Shown here one piece after another: positions 8,337 to 17,429 of a stretch of 55,542 nt of DNA; within the stretch, counting starts at the first letter, position 1, and each line of letters starts with the position of its first letter. This stretch comes from Ferrithrix thermotolerans DSM 19514. GTDB lineage: Bacteria; Actinomycetota; Acidimicrobiia; Acidimicrobiales; CAIXPF01. The translations under genes were made by a program, and so were the position numbers. The notes below the pieces were generated by a model. It searched no databases and was not told where the DNA came from. It was given only the letters and a program-made list of their open reading frames with translations. The stretch is from positions 1-55,542 of the forward strand of contig CAMDQT010000023.1 of NCBI GenBank assembly GCA_945906305.1, given 5' to 3'.

Positions 8337-9271
8337 ACGAAGGCGGCCGGCTGAGCGTGCAAGCGTGGTCGCCCGAATACGGCGCGCCCCTGGAGGCGGA
8401 CGAGGACGTTGCGCCCGGCGGCGCTAGCGAGGCCACGATCAACCCCGATGTCGAGTTCCCGGCCGCGGCGTGGCGTCCAATCCGCCCGCCGGCGATGGCC
8501 AACCGGCCGGTGGCCTTTACCGACGGGGTACGTCGAATCGACGCCAACCTGGTGTGGAGCACCGATGACGGCGCGTTCCACCTCGGCCTGGCCGGCTCAG
8601 TAGCCGCCGGGGTAGTCCATTGCGACGGCCGGGCTGAGATCACCGAGGTCGCGCTCGACCGGGTGTTGCTCCTCGGGGTACCGACCGAGGCCGTGCAAAC
8701 CCGCGCCGCGAGATGGCGGTACCAGCCGCTGCGTCAGGCCGCCGATGACCCCGGCCGACTGTCCATCGAGCTGCAGCAGACCATGGCCGACCTCGAGGTG
8801 TCCGTTGCCGCCGACGCGGCCCGCCACGCCGAGTTGGTGGTGGTCGACGGTCCGATACGTCGCCGCGAGGGTGTCGCCAATGCCGTCGGCCACATCAAGA
8901 GCCATCACCACCGGTACCTGCCACCATCGCTGGCCCCCATCATCGGCGAGCTCGAAGCAGGCGAACGAACCCCGCTTTTCGCTATCGGCGCCCCCTTCCC
9001 TCGGCTGTCGTGGTACCTCCGCTTGCCGGGCCCCAGACAGCACCCGTGGTCGGGCGTGGTCCGTCACGAGATCCCCTTCACCGACGAGCACGAGGCCCGA
9101 CGCCTAGCGGACCTCGCCGCCGCCCTCGTGCCTCGCTTCGCCTCCCGGCCCGCCCGCGACCCACGCGCCCCTCAGAACCTCACGCCAATCAGCGGGCTGG
9201 AAGCACAGCTCCGCCACCGCCTCGGTGATGGGATGATGCTCTACCGGGCACTTCGAGCCGCGCTGGGCTGA
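8333..9271 (+). CDS. nurA: NurA-family 5'-3' nuclease
   Basis: In archaea NurA is the RNase H-like nuclease that works with the HerA pump to produce 3' single-stranded tails at breaks. This 312-residue protein shows the family marks: VAFTDGVRRID (about residues 60-70, first catalytic Asp), VVVDGPIRRR (about 165, second Asp), VGHIKSHHHRYL (about 184, with the conserved Lys), VVRHEIPF (about 240), and a C-terminal LTPISGLEAQLRHR helix. GTG 8333 overlaps the sbcC stop. Position as the fourth gene after herA-sbcD-sbcC adds strong support. The family call comes from motif pattern and context, not a search. Confidence 0.8.
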   Translation: MNEGGRLSVQAWSPEYGAPLEADEDVAPGGASEATINPDVEFPAAAWRPIRPPAMANRPVAFTDGVRRIDANLVWSTDDGAFHLGLAGSVAAGVVHCDGRAEITEVALDRVLLLGVPTEAVQTRAARWRYQPLRQAADDPGRLSIELQQTMADLEVSVAADAARHAELVVVDGPIRRREGVANAVGHIKSHHHRYLPPSLAPIIGELEAGERTPLFAIGAPFPRLSWYLRLPGPRQHPWSGVVRHEIPFTDEHEARRLADLAAALVPRFASRPARDPRAPQNLTPISGLEAQLRHRLGDGMMLYRALRAALG

Positions 9272-9285
9272 TCCTGCCGCCGCGG

Positions 9286-10488
9286 TCACGAACCGGTGGT
9301 GCTCCAGTGCCACGGCTCGCTGGGCAAGTTGTACAGCCCATACGCGGCGGCGTTGGCCGCCAACCACTGGTAAGCGGCCGAATAGCGGCTGCGGATCAGG
9401 TCGCCGCCCACCATGAAGTCCACCGCGAGGCCCTGCTCGTGCATCGAATAACCCGGGCGGGCCACCGCAGGTGAGCAATCCATCGAGCTCATCTCCCAAA
9501 TGGCGTACTCGCTGGTCCCGCAATGCTGCATGCGCAACTCGATCTGGGTGGCGATATCGCGATAGCCGTAGCCGCTGAGGTACACCCCGTCGGCCTCGGC
9601 GTCGACGAGCAGCGCCGCGAGGTCCGCCGCGACCGCGACGTTGATGTCGATACCTCCCACCGTGGCTACCTGCACCCCCGACAAGGTCCACGAGGGCCGC
9701 GACCCGCCGGACCCGGGCCCCACCCTGGCGGCAAGTCGTCGCTCGCGGCTGCTGATCTGCTCGGCGAGGTCCGCACTGCGCCAACTGATCACTGCCGCCT
9801 CGCTCAGGGCCCGATCGAGGCGCGCCTGCACGTCATCGGCCAACGCCTGCTGGTCGGCCAGGGAGTGGTCGAGTGCGGCGAGGGCCCGCCGTTCGGCGGC
9901 GGCGGCTTCCCGGGCGGCGACCAGCGCGATCGCCGCCCGCACGCCTGCCCGCCTCGCCCGCTCCGACGCAGCGCGCATCTCGTCGATGACATCGGCCACC
10001 CTACGGGTGTGCGTGGCCGCCAGCACCGTGCGTTTGGCCCCCGCGCTGGGGTCGTGATCGGCCAGCACGGTGGCGAGGTAGTCGAACGGCGGCCGCACAT
10101 AGGCCGACAACGCCGCATCGGCCAGCTCCCCGCGCAAGCTCGCCAGCACCGCATCGGCATCGGCCTTTTGGTTGGCGGCCTGCATCACCTCCGCGTGCAC
10201 GGCACGCGCGTTGGTCTCGGCGTCCTCCGCGTTTGCTCGCTGGCGGGCTACCGCCATGTCCAGGGCGGTGATCGCGGCGTCGACCGCATCGGCATCGGCG
10301 GTGAGCGCGTCGACCTCGGCGGCCTTGGCTGCCTCCTCGTCGCGTAGCTCGTCCTGCTGCTGCTGGAGGCTTGCCCCCTGGGCGGAGGCCCCTTCGTCGT
10401 GCACGCTCGGCCCCGCCGCGGCGAGCACCAAGGCGACGGCCAAGGCGCCGACGATGCGCCCGCATCGACGTCGAATTCGTGCCTGCAT
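9286..10488 (-). CDS. Secreted VanY-like D-Ala-D-Ala carboxypeptidase with coiled-coil domain
   Basis: The 400-residue product starts with a signal sequence (MQARIRRRCGR, then a hydrophobic run of about 15 residues ending near ASAQG). A long Ala/Glu/Gln-rich coiled coil follows (about residues 40-250), then an M15B peptidase domain. Zinc and catalytic marks are SMHEQGLAVDF (about 345) and EPWHW near the C-terminus. Such enzymes trim peptidoglycan stem peptides outside the membrane. The coiled coil resembles that of EnvC/PcsB-type wall hydrolases. I chose ATG 10488; the frame is open further upstream, but that part would precede the signal sequence. It is convergent with nurA (14-base gap). 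Confidence 0.85.
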   Translation of the reverse strand: MQARIRRRCGRIVGALAVALVLAAAGPSVHDEGASAQGASLQQQQDELRDEEAAKAAEVDALTADADAVDAAITALDMAVARQRANAEDAETNARAVHAEVMQAANQKADADAVLASLRGELADAALSAYVRPPFDYLATVLADHDPSAGAKRTVLAATHTRRVADVIDEMRAASERARRAGVRAAIALVAAREAAAAERRALAALDHSLADQQALADDVQARLDRALSEAAVISWRSADLAEQISSRERRLAARVGPGSGGSRPSWTLSGVQVATVGGIDINVAVAADLAALLVDAEADGVYLSGYGYRDIATQIELRMQHCGTSEYAIWEMSSMDCSPAVARPGYSMHEQGLAVDFMVGGDLIRSRYSAAYQWLAANAAAYGLYNLPSEPWHWSTTGS

Positions 10489-10600
10489 CACCCTCAAGGG
10501 TAGGGGACGGGACCCCTCTGGCGGGTCGAGAACGCCACGCCGAGCGGAGACTTGGCGCCGCATTTGGGCGGCCAGACTGACGAACTGCTGGAATCTCGGT

Positions 10601-11359
10601 ATGGGAAACCGTTTCGACCTATCGGGAAAAGTCGCGGTCGTCACCGGCGGAAGCCGGGGTATGGGTCGCGAGATGGTGCTGGCCTTCGCCGAAAGCGGGG
10701 CCGATGTCGTCATTGCCAGTCGTAAACTCGACGCCTGCGAAGCGCTCGCGGCGGAGGTCACGGCCCGCTTTCCCGAACGCCAGGCCCTCGCCCTAGCCAC
10801 CCATGTCGGACGCTGGCAGGACTGCAACGAGCTCGCCGAGAAGGCCTACGACCGCTTCGGCAGTATCGATGTACTGGTCAACAACGCCGGCATGTCACCG
10901 CTGTACGACTCGCTGGTCGATGTGAGCGAGGAGCTCTACGACAAGGTGCTCTCGGTCAATCTCAAAGGTCCGTTCCGACTGATGGCCCTCTTCGGCGATC
11001 ACATGGCCAAGGGCAGCGGCGGCTCGATCATCAACGTGTCCTCGATTGCATCGATTCGGCCCACCCCCATCGAGACGGCCTATGCCGCAGCCAAGGCCGG
11101 CCTCAACGCCCTCACCGTCGCCTATGCCCACGCCTTCGGGCCCAAGGTGCGGGTGAACACCATCGTGGCTGGCCCGTTCCTCACCGACATCTCCAAGGCC
11201 TGGGACCTCGACGCCTTCAATGCTCGGGTGCAGGCCAACTACGCGCTCGGCCGGGGCGGACAACCAGACGAGATCGTCGGGGCAGCCCTCTACTTCGCCA
11301 GTGACGCCTCCAGCTACACGACCGGGGCCCTGCTGCGCGTTGACGGCGGCGCGCCCTGA
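10601..11359 (+). CDS. SDR-family dehydrogenase/reductase
   Basis: This classical short-chain dehydrogenase of 252 residues shows cofactor motif TGGSRGMG (about 15-22), NNAG (about 91), Ser in NVSSIASI and catalytic YAAAK (about 160-164). The tail ends in LLRVDGGAP. Arg after the glycine motif and SRK at strand 2 suggest NADP preference. The substrate cannot be read from sequence; the neighbouring thiolase suggests a 3-hydroxyacyl-CoA or alcohol. ATG 10601 is the first start matching the domain. The gene is divergent from the VanY-like gene (112-base gap) and converges on the thiolase. Confidence 0.92.
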   Translation: MGNRFDLSGKVAVVTGGSRGMGREMVLAFAESGADVVIASRKLDACEALAAEVTARFPERQALALATHVGRWQDCNELAEKAYDRFGSIDVLVNNAGMSPLYDSLVDVSEELYDKVLSVNLKGPFRLMALFGDHMAKGSGGSIINVSSIASIRPTPIETAYAAAKAGLNALTVAYAHAFGPKVRVNTIVAGPFLTDISKAWDLDAFNARVQANYALGRGGQPDEIVGAALYFASDASSYTTGALLRVDGGAP

Positions 11360-11398
11360 CCGAACGGGCTCAACGGTTGGTGCGCTCCAAACGCGAAC

Positions 11399-11429
11399 CG
11401 GCCCGGAGCAGCTGAACAGCTCCGGGCCG
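11399..11429. terminator. Bidirectional hairpin terminator between convergent genes
   Basis: An 11-bp perfect stem CGGCCCGGAGC / GCTCCGGGCCG (11399-11409, 11419-11429) with a 9-base loop lies between the SDR stop and the thiolase stop. It has no long T run, which is common in very GC-rich genomes. Confidence 0.65.
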
Positions 11430-11449
11430 ACCAGTAAGTCAACGACTGC

Positions 11450-12634
11450 TCAGAGACGCTCGATCAGGGTGCCGGTACCAAGGCCACCGCCACAGCACAT
11501 GGTGATCAGGCCATAACGACCCCCGGTGCGAACCAGTTCGTGCACCGCCTTGGTGGCCAGGAAGGTGCCGGTCGCGCCGAGCGGGTGGCCCAAAGCGATC
11601 GCCCCGCCGTTGGGGTTGACCCGCTCCATGTTGGGCTGCAGTTCCTTGGCCCACGCCAACACCACCGCGGCGAAAGCCTCGTTGATTTCCACCACGTCTA
11701 TGTCGCCCATGGTCAACTCGGCCCGCTCCAGCAACTTGCGCGTCGCCGGGATGGGACCTTCGAGCATGAGCACCGGGTCACAGCCGACCAGCGCCGTGCC
11801 CACGATGCGAGCGAGGGGGCGGACACCGAGCTTGTCGGCCCGCTCGGCCGACATCACCAGTACCGCCGAGGCGCCATCGGCGATCTGCGAGGACGATCCA
11901 GCGGTGTGAATGCCGTTCTCGCGGGCTACCGGCTTGAGGGTGGCCAGCTTCTCCAAGGAGGTGTCGCGGGGGATCTCATCGCGGTTGACCAGCCGGCGCT
12001 CCCCGGTGCGCTCGCCGTCCTCGCCGACCACGTCGACCTCAAGTGAGATGATCGACGTCTCGAAGCGACCCTCGGCGATGGCCCGAGCGGCCCGGATCTG
12101 GGACTCGAGGCCCAGACGGTCGGCGTCGAGACGGGTGATGCCGTACTTCTCCGCGATCCGCTCGGCGCCCTCGAACTGGCTGGCGAACTCGTAGTGGGCG
12201 AAGTAGCTACGCGAGATCGGTTTGCCGTAGCCCGCCTGGGCACCGGCGAAGGCGTCGGACCCGATGGGCAGACGGCTCATGTTCTCAACGCCGCAGGCCA
12301 AAACCACATCTTCCGCACCGGAGGCCACCAGGCTGAAGGCCTGGTTGAGCGCCTGCTGGCTGGAGCCGCACTGGGCATCGATAGTGGTGGAGGCCACCTT
12401 CTCGGCCCCACCGTGAGACAGCCAAGCCGTCCGAGTGACGTTCATGGCCTGGGCGCCAACCTTGTTGATGCACCCACCCACCACCTGGTCGACCTGACCA
12501 GACTCCAAACCGGCCCGACGGAGAACCTCCATCTGAACCGGTCCCAGGACATCGGCGGGGTGAGTGGCGGCGAGCGAGCCACCCCGCTTCCCGATGGCCG
12601 AACGACCTGCTTCGACGATCACCACGTCACGCAT
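11450..12634 (-). CDS. Acetyl-CoA C-acyltransferase (thiolase)
   Basis: This 394-residue degradative-type thiolase cleaves 3-ketoacyl-CoA with CoA in the last step of beta-oxidation. The nucleophile motif is IDAQCGSSQQAL (Cys at about 90), with GHPLGATGTFL (about 350) and the C-terminal CCGGGLGTG, which holds the acid/base Cys. All catalytic residues are intact, unlike the thiolase-fold gene at 20269. ATG 12634 follows AAGGGGGA at proper spacing; a longer frame to 12685 has no support. The gene is divergent from the P450, with 140 bases between them holding a GCACGCT/AGCGTGC inverted repeat (12672-12693). Confidence 0.94.
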   Translation of the reverse strand: MRDVVIVEAGRSAIGKRGGSLAATHPADVLGPVQMEVLRRAGLESGQVDQVVGGCINKVGAQAMNVTRTAWLSHGGAEKVASTTIDAQCGSSQQALNQAFSLVASGAEDVVLACGVENMSRLPIGSDAFAGAQAGYGKPISRSYFAHYEFASQFEGAERIAEKYGITRLDADRLGLESQIRAARAIAEGRFETSIISLEVDVVGEDGERTGERRLVNRDEIPRDTSLEKLATLKPVARENGIHTAGSSSQIADGASAVLVMSAERADKLGVRPLARIVGTALVGCDPVLMLEGPIPATRKLLERAELTMGDIDVVEINEAFAAVVLAWAKELQPNMERVNPNGGAIALGHPLGATGTFLATKAVHELVRTGGRYGLITMCCGGGLGTGTLIERL

Positions 12635-12671
12635 CCGCGTTCCCCCTTGCCCGGCAGTGCGGTGTCTGCCC

Positions 12672-12693
12672 GCACGCTCGCCCACCAGCGTGC
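12672..12693. repeat. Inverted repeat between divergent thiolase and P450 genes
   Basis: The arms GCACGCT (12672-12678) and AGCGTGC (12687-12693) have an 8-base loop. Its location between two divergent catabolic genes makes it a candidate operator, but no regulator gene is seen in the window to pair with it. Confidence 0.3.
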
Positions 12694-12774
12694 CGGGCGA
12701 AGCGCCCCCTCCACAAGCGCGACGGGCCGAGTGGACCGTCGCGAGCGGTCACAGCACTGTGGCAGGCTGGACCC

Positions 12775-14019
12775 ATGAACGCATCAACGGGCTCTGCCGA
12801 TCGAGGCGACGACACCGGCGACGTCGATGACGAGGACGTCGACCTCGGCCACCGGTCGGTGAACGCGGATCCCGACGCGTTCGCAGCGCGGATGCTGGCC
12901 GGTGACCCGATCCGGCGCAGCGAACGCAACCGGGCTTGGCTGCTGCTGTCCTACAAGGCGGCTACCGAGGGATTCTTGGAGCCCCGCTTCTCGTCGGACC
13001 GTACCCGCACCTTCACCCGTCAGATCGAACGGCGCGGCGCGGCCTTCGAGCGCACCTACGAGTTGCTGTCGGGCTGGATGGTGTTTCGCGACCCGCCCAC
13101 CCATACCCGCCTCCGGGAGCCGGTGCGGCGGGCGTTCACGCCCAAAGTCATGGAACGGTTGCGCCAGTCCGTCGAGGACACCGTGGACGAACTGCTCCGC
13201 GGTTTTGAGCGCGGCCAACACCTCGACCTCAAGGAACATTTCGCCAACCCCCTACCGGCTTTGGTGATCGCAGACCTGCTCGGCGTGGCGCGCGAGGAAC
13301 GGGTCCGGTTCCAGGCCTGGTCGAACCGCCTCGCTGAAATCGTCTTCTCGGTGGAGACCGACAACTACGACGAAGCCGGCGTGGTGGCCGCCACCGAAGA
13401 GTTCATCGCCTTCTTCACTGAGCAGATCGAGCACCGGCGCCACCACCCGGGCGAGGACCTAATCTCCAAAGTCGTCAACAGCGGCCTTGACGAGCTCACC
13501 GAACTCGAAGTCGTCGGGGCGTGCACCCTGCTGCTGTTCGCCGGGCACGAGACGACTACCAACCTGCTGGCATCGAGCGTACGCACGCTGTTCGGCCACC
13601 CGGGCGAAATCGAGCGGATCCGTCGCGGCGAAGTGCAAGACACGTTCTGCGACGAGCTGATGCGGGTCGCCGGCCCGGCCAAGGCCATGGTGCGCAAGGT
13701 GGCCGAAGCCCACGAACGCGGTGGCCATGGCCTCGCCGTCGGTGAGACCGTGTTCCTGGTGATGCTGGTGGCCAACCGTGACGGTGGCACCTTCACCGAT
13801 CCTTACCGCCTCGACCTTGGCCGCACCTACAACCCACAGCTCGGCTTCGGGTGGGGCAGCCATCTGTGCCTGGGAGCCAACCTGGCCCGCCTCGAGGGCA
13901 CCATTGCCCTCAGCGAGCTCTACCGGCGATTCCCCGACCTCACCCCTGACGGCGAGCCGCCGCATTGGCGCGGCAACCCGCTGGGCCGTTCGATCCGCGA
14001 CCTACCAGTGGTCCTGTAG
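12775..14019 (+). CDS. Cytochrome P450
   Basis: This soluble bacterial P450 of 414 residues is a monooxygenase fed by external ferredoxin and reductase. Visible marks are the I-helix LFAGHETTTN (about 256), K-helix ELMR (ExxR form, about 295) and heme-binding FGWGSHLCLGANLAR with Cys at 365. The N-terminal 25 residues are acidic and low-complexity. No redox partner is encoded nearby. It heads a co-directional set of hydrolase, MFS carrier and acyl-CoA dehydrogenase with gaps of 57, 23 and 12 bases. This suggests hydroxylation of an imported hydrophobic compound before CoA-based breakdown. The substrate is unknown. Confidence 0.94.
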   Translation: MNASTGSADRGDDTGDVDDEDVDLGHRSVNADPDAFAARMLAGDPIRRSERNRAWLLLSYKAATEGFLEPRFSSDRTRTFTRQIERRGAAFERTYELLSGWMVFRDPPTHTRLREPVRRAFTPKVMERLRQSVEDTVDELLRGFERGQHLDLKEHFANPLPALVIADLLGVAREERVRFQAWSNRLAEIVFSVETDNYDEAGVVAATEEFIAFFTEQIEHRRHHPGEDLISKVVNSGLDELTELEVVGACTLLLFAGHETTTNLLASSVRTLFGHPGEIERIRRGEVQDTFCDELMRVAGPAKAMVRKVAEAHERGGHGLAVGETVFLVMLVANRDGGTFTDPYRLDLGRTYNPQLGFGWGSHLCLGANLARLEGTIALSELYRRFPDLTPDGEPPHWRGNPLGRSIRDLPVVL

Positions 14020-14076
14020 CCGCTCAAGTCGGATCCGGTTTTGTTCTGAACCGGCCGCAGCGGCCAAGGTGAGCCG

Positions 14077-14961
14077 ATGCAGACCGTCCACTACCGGGGC
14101 AACTCCGGGCTTTCCATCGTCGCGGACGAACATGGCCCCGCTGACGGCGCCGTCGTGCTGTTGCTTCACGGCGGCGGGCAAAACCGTTTGGCGTGGAAGG
14201 GCAGTGGCGCCAAGCTCGCCAAGCTCGGCTACCGCGTCATCGCCCTAGACGCCCGGGGCCACGGTGACTCAGCGTGGGACCCCGAGGCCGACTACGAGAT
14301 GCCCACGATGGCCCAGGACCTGCTCGCGGTCATGGACCAGCTCGGGGTGCACCGCCCCGCCGTGGTCGGCGCATCCCTCGGCGGGATCACCGCGCTCGAA
14401 GCCCATGCCTTGACCGGCCACGAGGACCTCTTCAGCGCGGTGGTGCTCGTGGACATCACCCCACAGGTGGAACTCGACGGCGTCCGACGCATCGTGGCGT
14501 TCATGACCGCGCACCCCGAGGGATTCGCCACCCTCGACGATGCCGCCGCCGCCATCGCCGCCTACAACCCCCACCGGCCGCCGCCCGCCAACCCAGCCGG
14601 GTTGTCCAAGGTGCTGCGCCAGAGCGCCGACGGCCGCTGGCACTGGCACTGGGATCCGCGCTTCATGACCCACCGCCACGCGCAGATGGACACCGAACCC
14701 GAGGCGTGGGCCGCGGCCCGCCAGGAAATGGCCGATCGGCTCCACGATTCGGCCGGGGCCATGCAGGCACCATTGCTGTTGGTGCGCGGCCTGCAATCCG
14801 ATCTGGTCAGCGACGATGCCGTCGCCGCCCTGCGCGCCGCCGCCCCCCGAGCCCGCTACGTCGACGTCCGCGGCGCCGGACACATGGTCGCGGGCGATGA
14901 CAACGATGCGTTCACCACCGCGGTGGCCGACTTCCTCGGCCAGCACGTTCCTCTGGCCTGA
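14077..14961 (+). CDS. Alpha/beta hydrolase
   Basis: This 294-residue hydrolase shows the full set: oxyanion-hole LLLHGGGQNRLAW (about 28-40), nucleophile elbow VGASLGG (Ser at about 100) and terminal His in GAGHMV (about 267). The acid is probably the Asp near VRGLQSD. Esters, lactones or C-C bonds are possible substrates. It resembles the epoxide-hydrolase/MhpC group in layout. It lies between the P450 and the MFS gene in one apparent operon, so it may open or deacylate the P450 product. Start ATG 14077 gives a normal N-terminal strand. Confidence 0.88.
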   Translation: MQTVHYRGNSGLSIVADEHGPADGAVVLLLHGGGQNRLAWKGSGAKLAKLGYRVIALDARGHGDSAWDPEADYEMPTMAQDLLAVMDQLGVHRPAVVGASLGGITALEAHALTGHEDLFSAVVLVDITPQVELDGVRRIVAFMTAHPEGFATLDDAAAAIAAYNPHRPPPANPAGLSKVLRQSADGRWHWHWDPRFMTHRHAQMDTEPEAWAAARQEMADRLHDSAGAMQAPLLLVRGLQSDLVSDDAVAALRAAAPRARYVDVRGAGHMVAGDDNDAFTTAVADFLGQHVPLA

Positions 14962-14984
14962 GCCACCGCGATCCGAACCCTGAG

Positions 14985-16238
14985 ATGATGACCAACCGGC
15001 GTCGTTGGACCCTGTTCGCCGCGGCCTGGCTGGTCTATGCCGGGTTCGGGCTGACCGCGGGCGCGATGGCCCCGGTGGTCGGTGAGATCCGCGCCGACCT
15101 TGGTGTGTCGAGTACGGCGATGGGCGTGGTGCTCGGTGCGTGGCAGCTGGTGTACCTGTTCTCCGCCATCCCCAGCGGACGGGTCATCGACCGCATCGGC
15201 GCCCGCCGTGCGGTTACGGCCACCGCGGTTGTGGTCGCGGCATCGGGCGCCGCCCGCGCCCAAGCCCAGGGAATGTGGAGTTTGTACCTGGCGGTGGCGA
15301 TTTTCGGGCTCGGCGGACCGCTGATCTCCATCGGCGGTCCCAAGCTGATCGCCACCTGGTTCGCCCCAATGGATCGAGGCAAGGTAGTCGGCCTGTTCAG
15401 CACCGCGCCCGCGGTTGGGGCCATGATCGCGCTGTTCGCCATGCACAGCGTGGCCATCCCCCTCACCGGATCGTGGCGAGGGGCGATGTTGTTGTACGCC
15501 GGGTTCACGTTGTCCACCGGAGCGGTGTGGTGGGTTGTCTCCGCAACACACACCGTTGCCTCAACCACACCGGCAGTGGACAAACCTGACGCCGCCGCGA
15601 CGGAGACACGGCATCACGAACTGCACGATGCCGTACCCACCGCGACCAACCGCCAATTGCTGGCTTTGAAGTCGGTGCGGCTGGTGCTGGTCTTGGCCCT
15701 CGGGTCCTTTCTGTTCAACCACGGCATCGGCAACTGGCTGGTGGAGATGCTCCGCGACGGTGACCGCACCGCCGGGCAGGCCTCCGACCTCGCCGCGCTC
15801 ACCACCTTGGTCGGCATTGGTTCGGCGCTGATTGTTCCGCGCCTGGCCAGCCCGGCTCGACGCAAGCGGGTCTACCTTGGCGTCTACCTGCTGGGCGCGA
15901 TCGGGGTGGCCTTGGTGCCCCACCTCGACGGTGCCACCGTGTTCGTCGCGCTGGTCGCGGTGGGCATCACCCGCGCCGCGGCCCTGCCGCTGGGCATGAT
16001 GCTGCTCATGGACGACCCTGGGGTGGGCGCTTCCAACATGGCCGTAGCGGGAGGGCTCTACTTCACCGCCGGTGAAATTGGCGGCGTGATCGGGCCGCTG
16101 CTGGTGGGCAGCGCCGCCAGCGCTTCGGGCGGATACGGCCTGGCGGCGCTGCTGCTTTCAGGCTGCTCGCTGACCCTGGCCGTGGTGTTGGGACGACTAC
16201 CGTCACGCGCTCGCTTGGCCAACACGGCAAGGGTCTGA
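14985..16238 (+). CDS. MFS transporter
   Basis: This 417-residue integral membrane protein has about 12 hydrophobic segments in two halves, split by a polar loop (about residues 195-225). The family A-motif region reads SGRVIDRIGARRAV (about 65-78), which is the usual loop 2-3 signature with G-x3-D-R-x-G-x-R. It most resembles the nitrate/cyanate/oxalate-formate-like MFS branch in overall pattern, but the substrate cannot be inferred. Its position between a hydrolase and an acyl-CoA dehydrogenase suggests uptake of the compound metabolised by this operon. It is one of only two clear permeases in the window. Confidence 0.88.
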   Translation: MMTNRRRWTLFAAAWLVYAGFGLTAGAMAPVVGEIRADLGVSSTAMGVVLGAWQLVYLFSAIPSGRVIDRIGARRAVTATAVVVAASGAARAQAQGMWSLYLAVAIFGLGGPLISIGGPKLIATWFAPMDRGKVVGLFSTAPAVGAMIALFAMHSVAIPLTGSWRGAMLLYAGFTLSTGAVWWVVSATHTVASTTPAVDKPDAAATETRHHELHDAVPTATNRQLLALKSVRLVLVLALGSFLFNHGIGNWLVEMLRDGDRTAGQASDLAALTTLVGIGSALIVPRLASPARRKRVYLGVYLLGAIGVALVPHLDGATVFVALVAVGITRAAALPLGMMLLMDDPGVGASNMAVAGGLYFTAGEIGGVIGPLLVGSAASASGGYGLAALLLSGCSLTLAVVLGRLPSRARLANTARV

Positions 16239-16250
16239 CACGCTGGCGAC

Positions 16251-17429
16251 GTGATCGATTTCGAAATCCCCGCCGAGCTCGCCGAGCTGCGCGAGCGCAC
16301 CGCCACCTTTGTGCGAGACGAGATCATCCCGCTCGAGGCCCACACCCGTCGCGACCACCACGGCCCGACGGAGGAATTCCGCCTCGAGCTGGTCGAGTTG
16401 GCCCGCCGCGCCGGGCTGTTGGTCCCCCATGTCAGCAAGGAGTACGGCGGCCTCGGTCTTAGCCATGTCGGCAAGGCGCTGGTGTTCGAAGAGTCGGGCT
16501 ATTCGATGCTGGGCCCAGTGGCCATGCACATCGCCGCACCCGACGAGGGCAACATGCACCTGCTCGAAGTCGTGGCCAGCCATGACCAAAAAGAGCGCTT
16601 CCTGCGCCCGGTCACCTCCGGCCGGGCTCGCAGCATGTTCATGATGACCGAACCCGACGGCGGCGCAGGTTCGGACCCGTCGATGATGAAGACCCGGGCC
16701 GACGAACAGGCCGACGGCAGCTACCTCATCAACGGCCTCAAGTGGCTCATCACGAGCGCCATCGGGGCCAAGGTCGCCATCGTCATGGCCCGTACCTTCG
16801 ACCGAAACGGCGTTGACGTGGGCGCGACGATGTTTCTGACCGAGGCCGACGCGGTCGGCATCGAGATCGAAGAAGTGCTGCAGACCATGGACCACAACGC
16901 GGTGGGCGGCCATGCGGTGATCCGCCTGAACAACCTGCACCTAGCGGCAGATTCGGTGCTCGGCGAGGCCGGTGCCGGGTTCCGTTATGCCCAGGTACGG
17001 CTGGGCCCGGCCCGGCTCACTCATTGCATGCGCTGGTTGGGGGCCGCACGCCGCTGCCACGACATCGCCGCCGACTACGCCCGTACCCGCCACGCGTTCG
17101 GCAAGCCCATTGCGGAGCATCAGGGCATCGGCTTTCAGCTCGCGGACAACCTCACCGACATGCAGACCTCGCGGCTGCTGATCTTGCACTGTGCGTGGGT
17201 GCTCGACCAGGGCAGCCAGGCTCGCGAGGAGTCCTCCATGGCCAAGCTGTACGTCTCGGAGGCCACCAGCAGGGTCGTCGATCGTTGCGTGCAGATCCTC
17301 GGTGGCCAGGGCATCACCGGGCGGACTGTGGTGCGCCAGATCTACGAAGACATCCGCGCCTTCCGCATCTATGACGGCCCGAGCGAGGTTCACCGTATGG
17401 CCATCGCCCGACGGGCGGTGCGAGGCTAG
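16251..17429 (+). CDS. Acyl-CoA dehydrogenase (ACAD10/11-like)
   Basis: This 392-residue flavoprotein oxidises acyl-CoA to 2-enoyl-CoA. Visible are the FAD/substrate segment FMMTEPDGGAGSDP (about 125-138), the subunit-contact ILGGQGITGRTV, and IYDGPSEVHRM near the C-terminus. In that motif Asp stands at the place of the usual catalytic Glu (YEGT in MCAD), as is common in the ACAD10/11-like branch. GTG 16251 lies 12 bases after the MFS stop. The last 29 bases of the gene form the first copy of a 34-base tandem repeat that runs into the convergent gene. Confidence 0.92.
   Translation: MIDFEIPAELAELRERTATFVRDEIIPLEAHTRRDHHGPTEEFRLELVELARRAGLLVPHVSKEYGGLGLSHVGKALVFEESGYSMLGPVAMHIAAPDEGNMHLLEVVASHDQKERFLRPVTSGRARSMFMMTEPDGGAGSDPSMMKTRADEQADGSYLINGLKWLITSAIGAKVAIVMARTFDRNGVDVGATMFLTEADAVGIEIEEVLQTMDHNAVGGHAVIRLNNLHLAADSVLGEAGAGFRYAQVRLGPARLTHCMRWLGAARRCHDIAADYARTRHAFGKPIAEHQGIGFQLADNLTDMQTSRLLILHCAWVLDQGSQAREESSMAKLYVSEATSRVVDRCVQILGGQGITGRTVVRQIYEDIRAFRIYDGPSEVHRMAIARRAVRG

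Noticed and set aside
3027-9271. Anti-phage defence system built on HerA
   Set aside because: HerA is used in defence with Sir2 or DUF4297 effectors, but here it is coupled to SbcD, SbcC and a NurA-type nuclease beside glyA, which fits housekeeping or repair.
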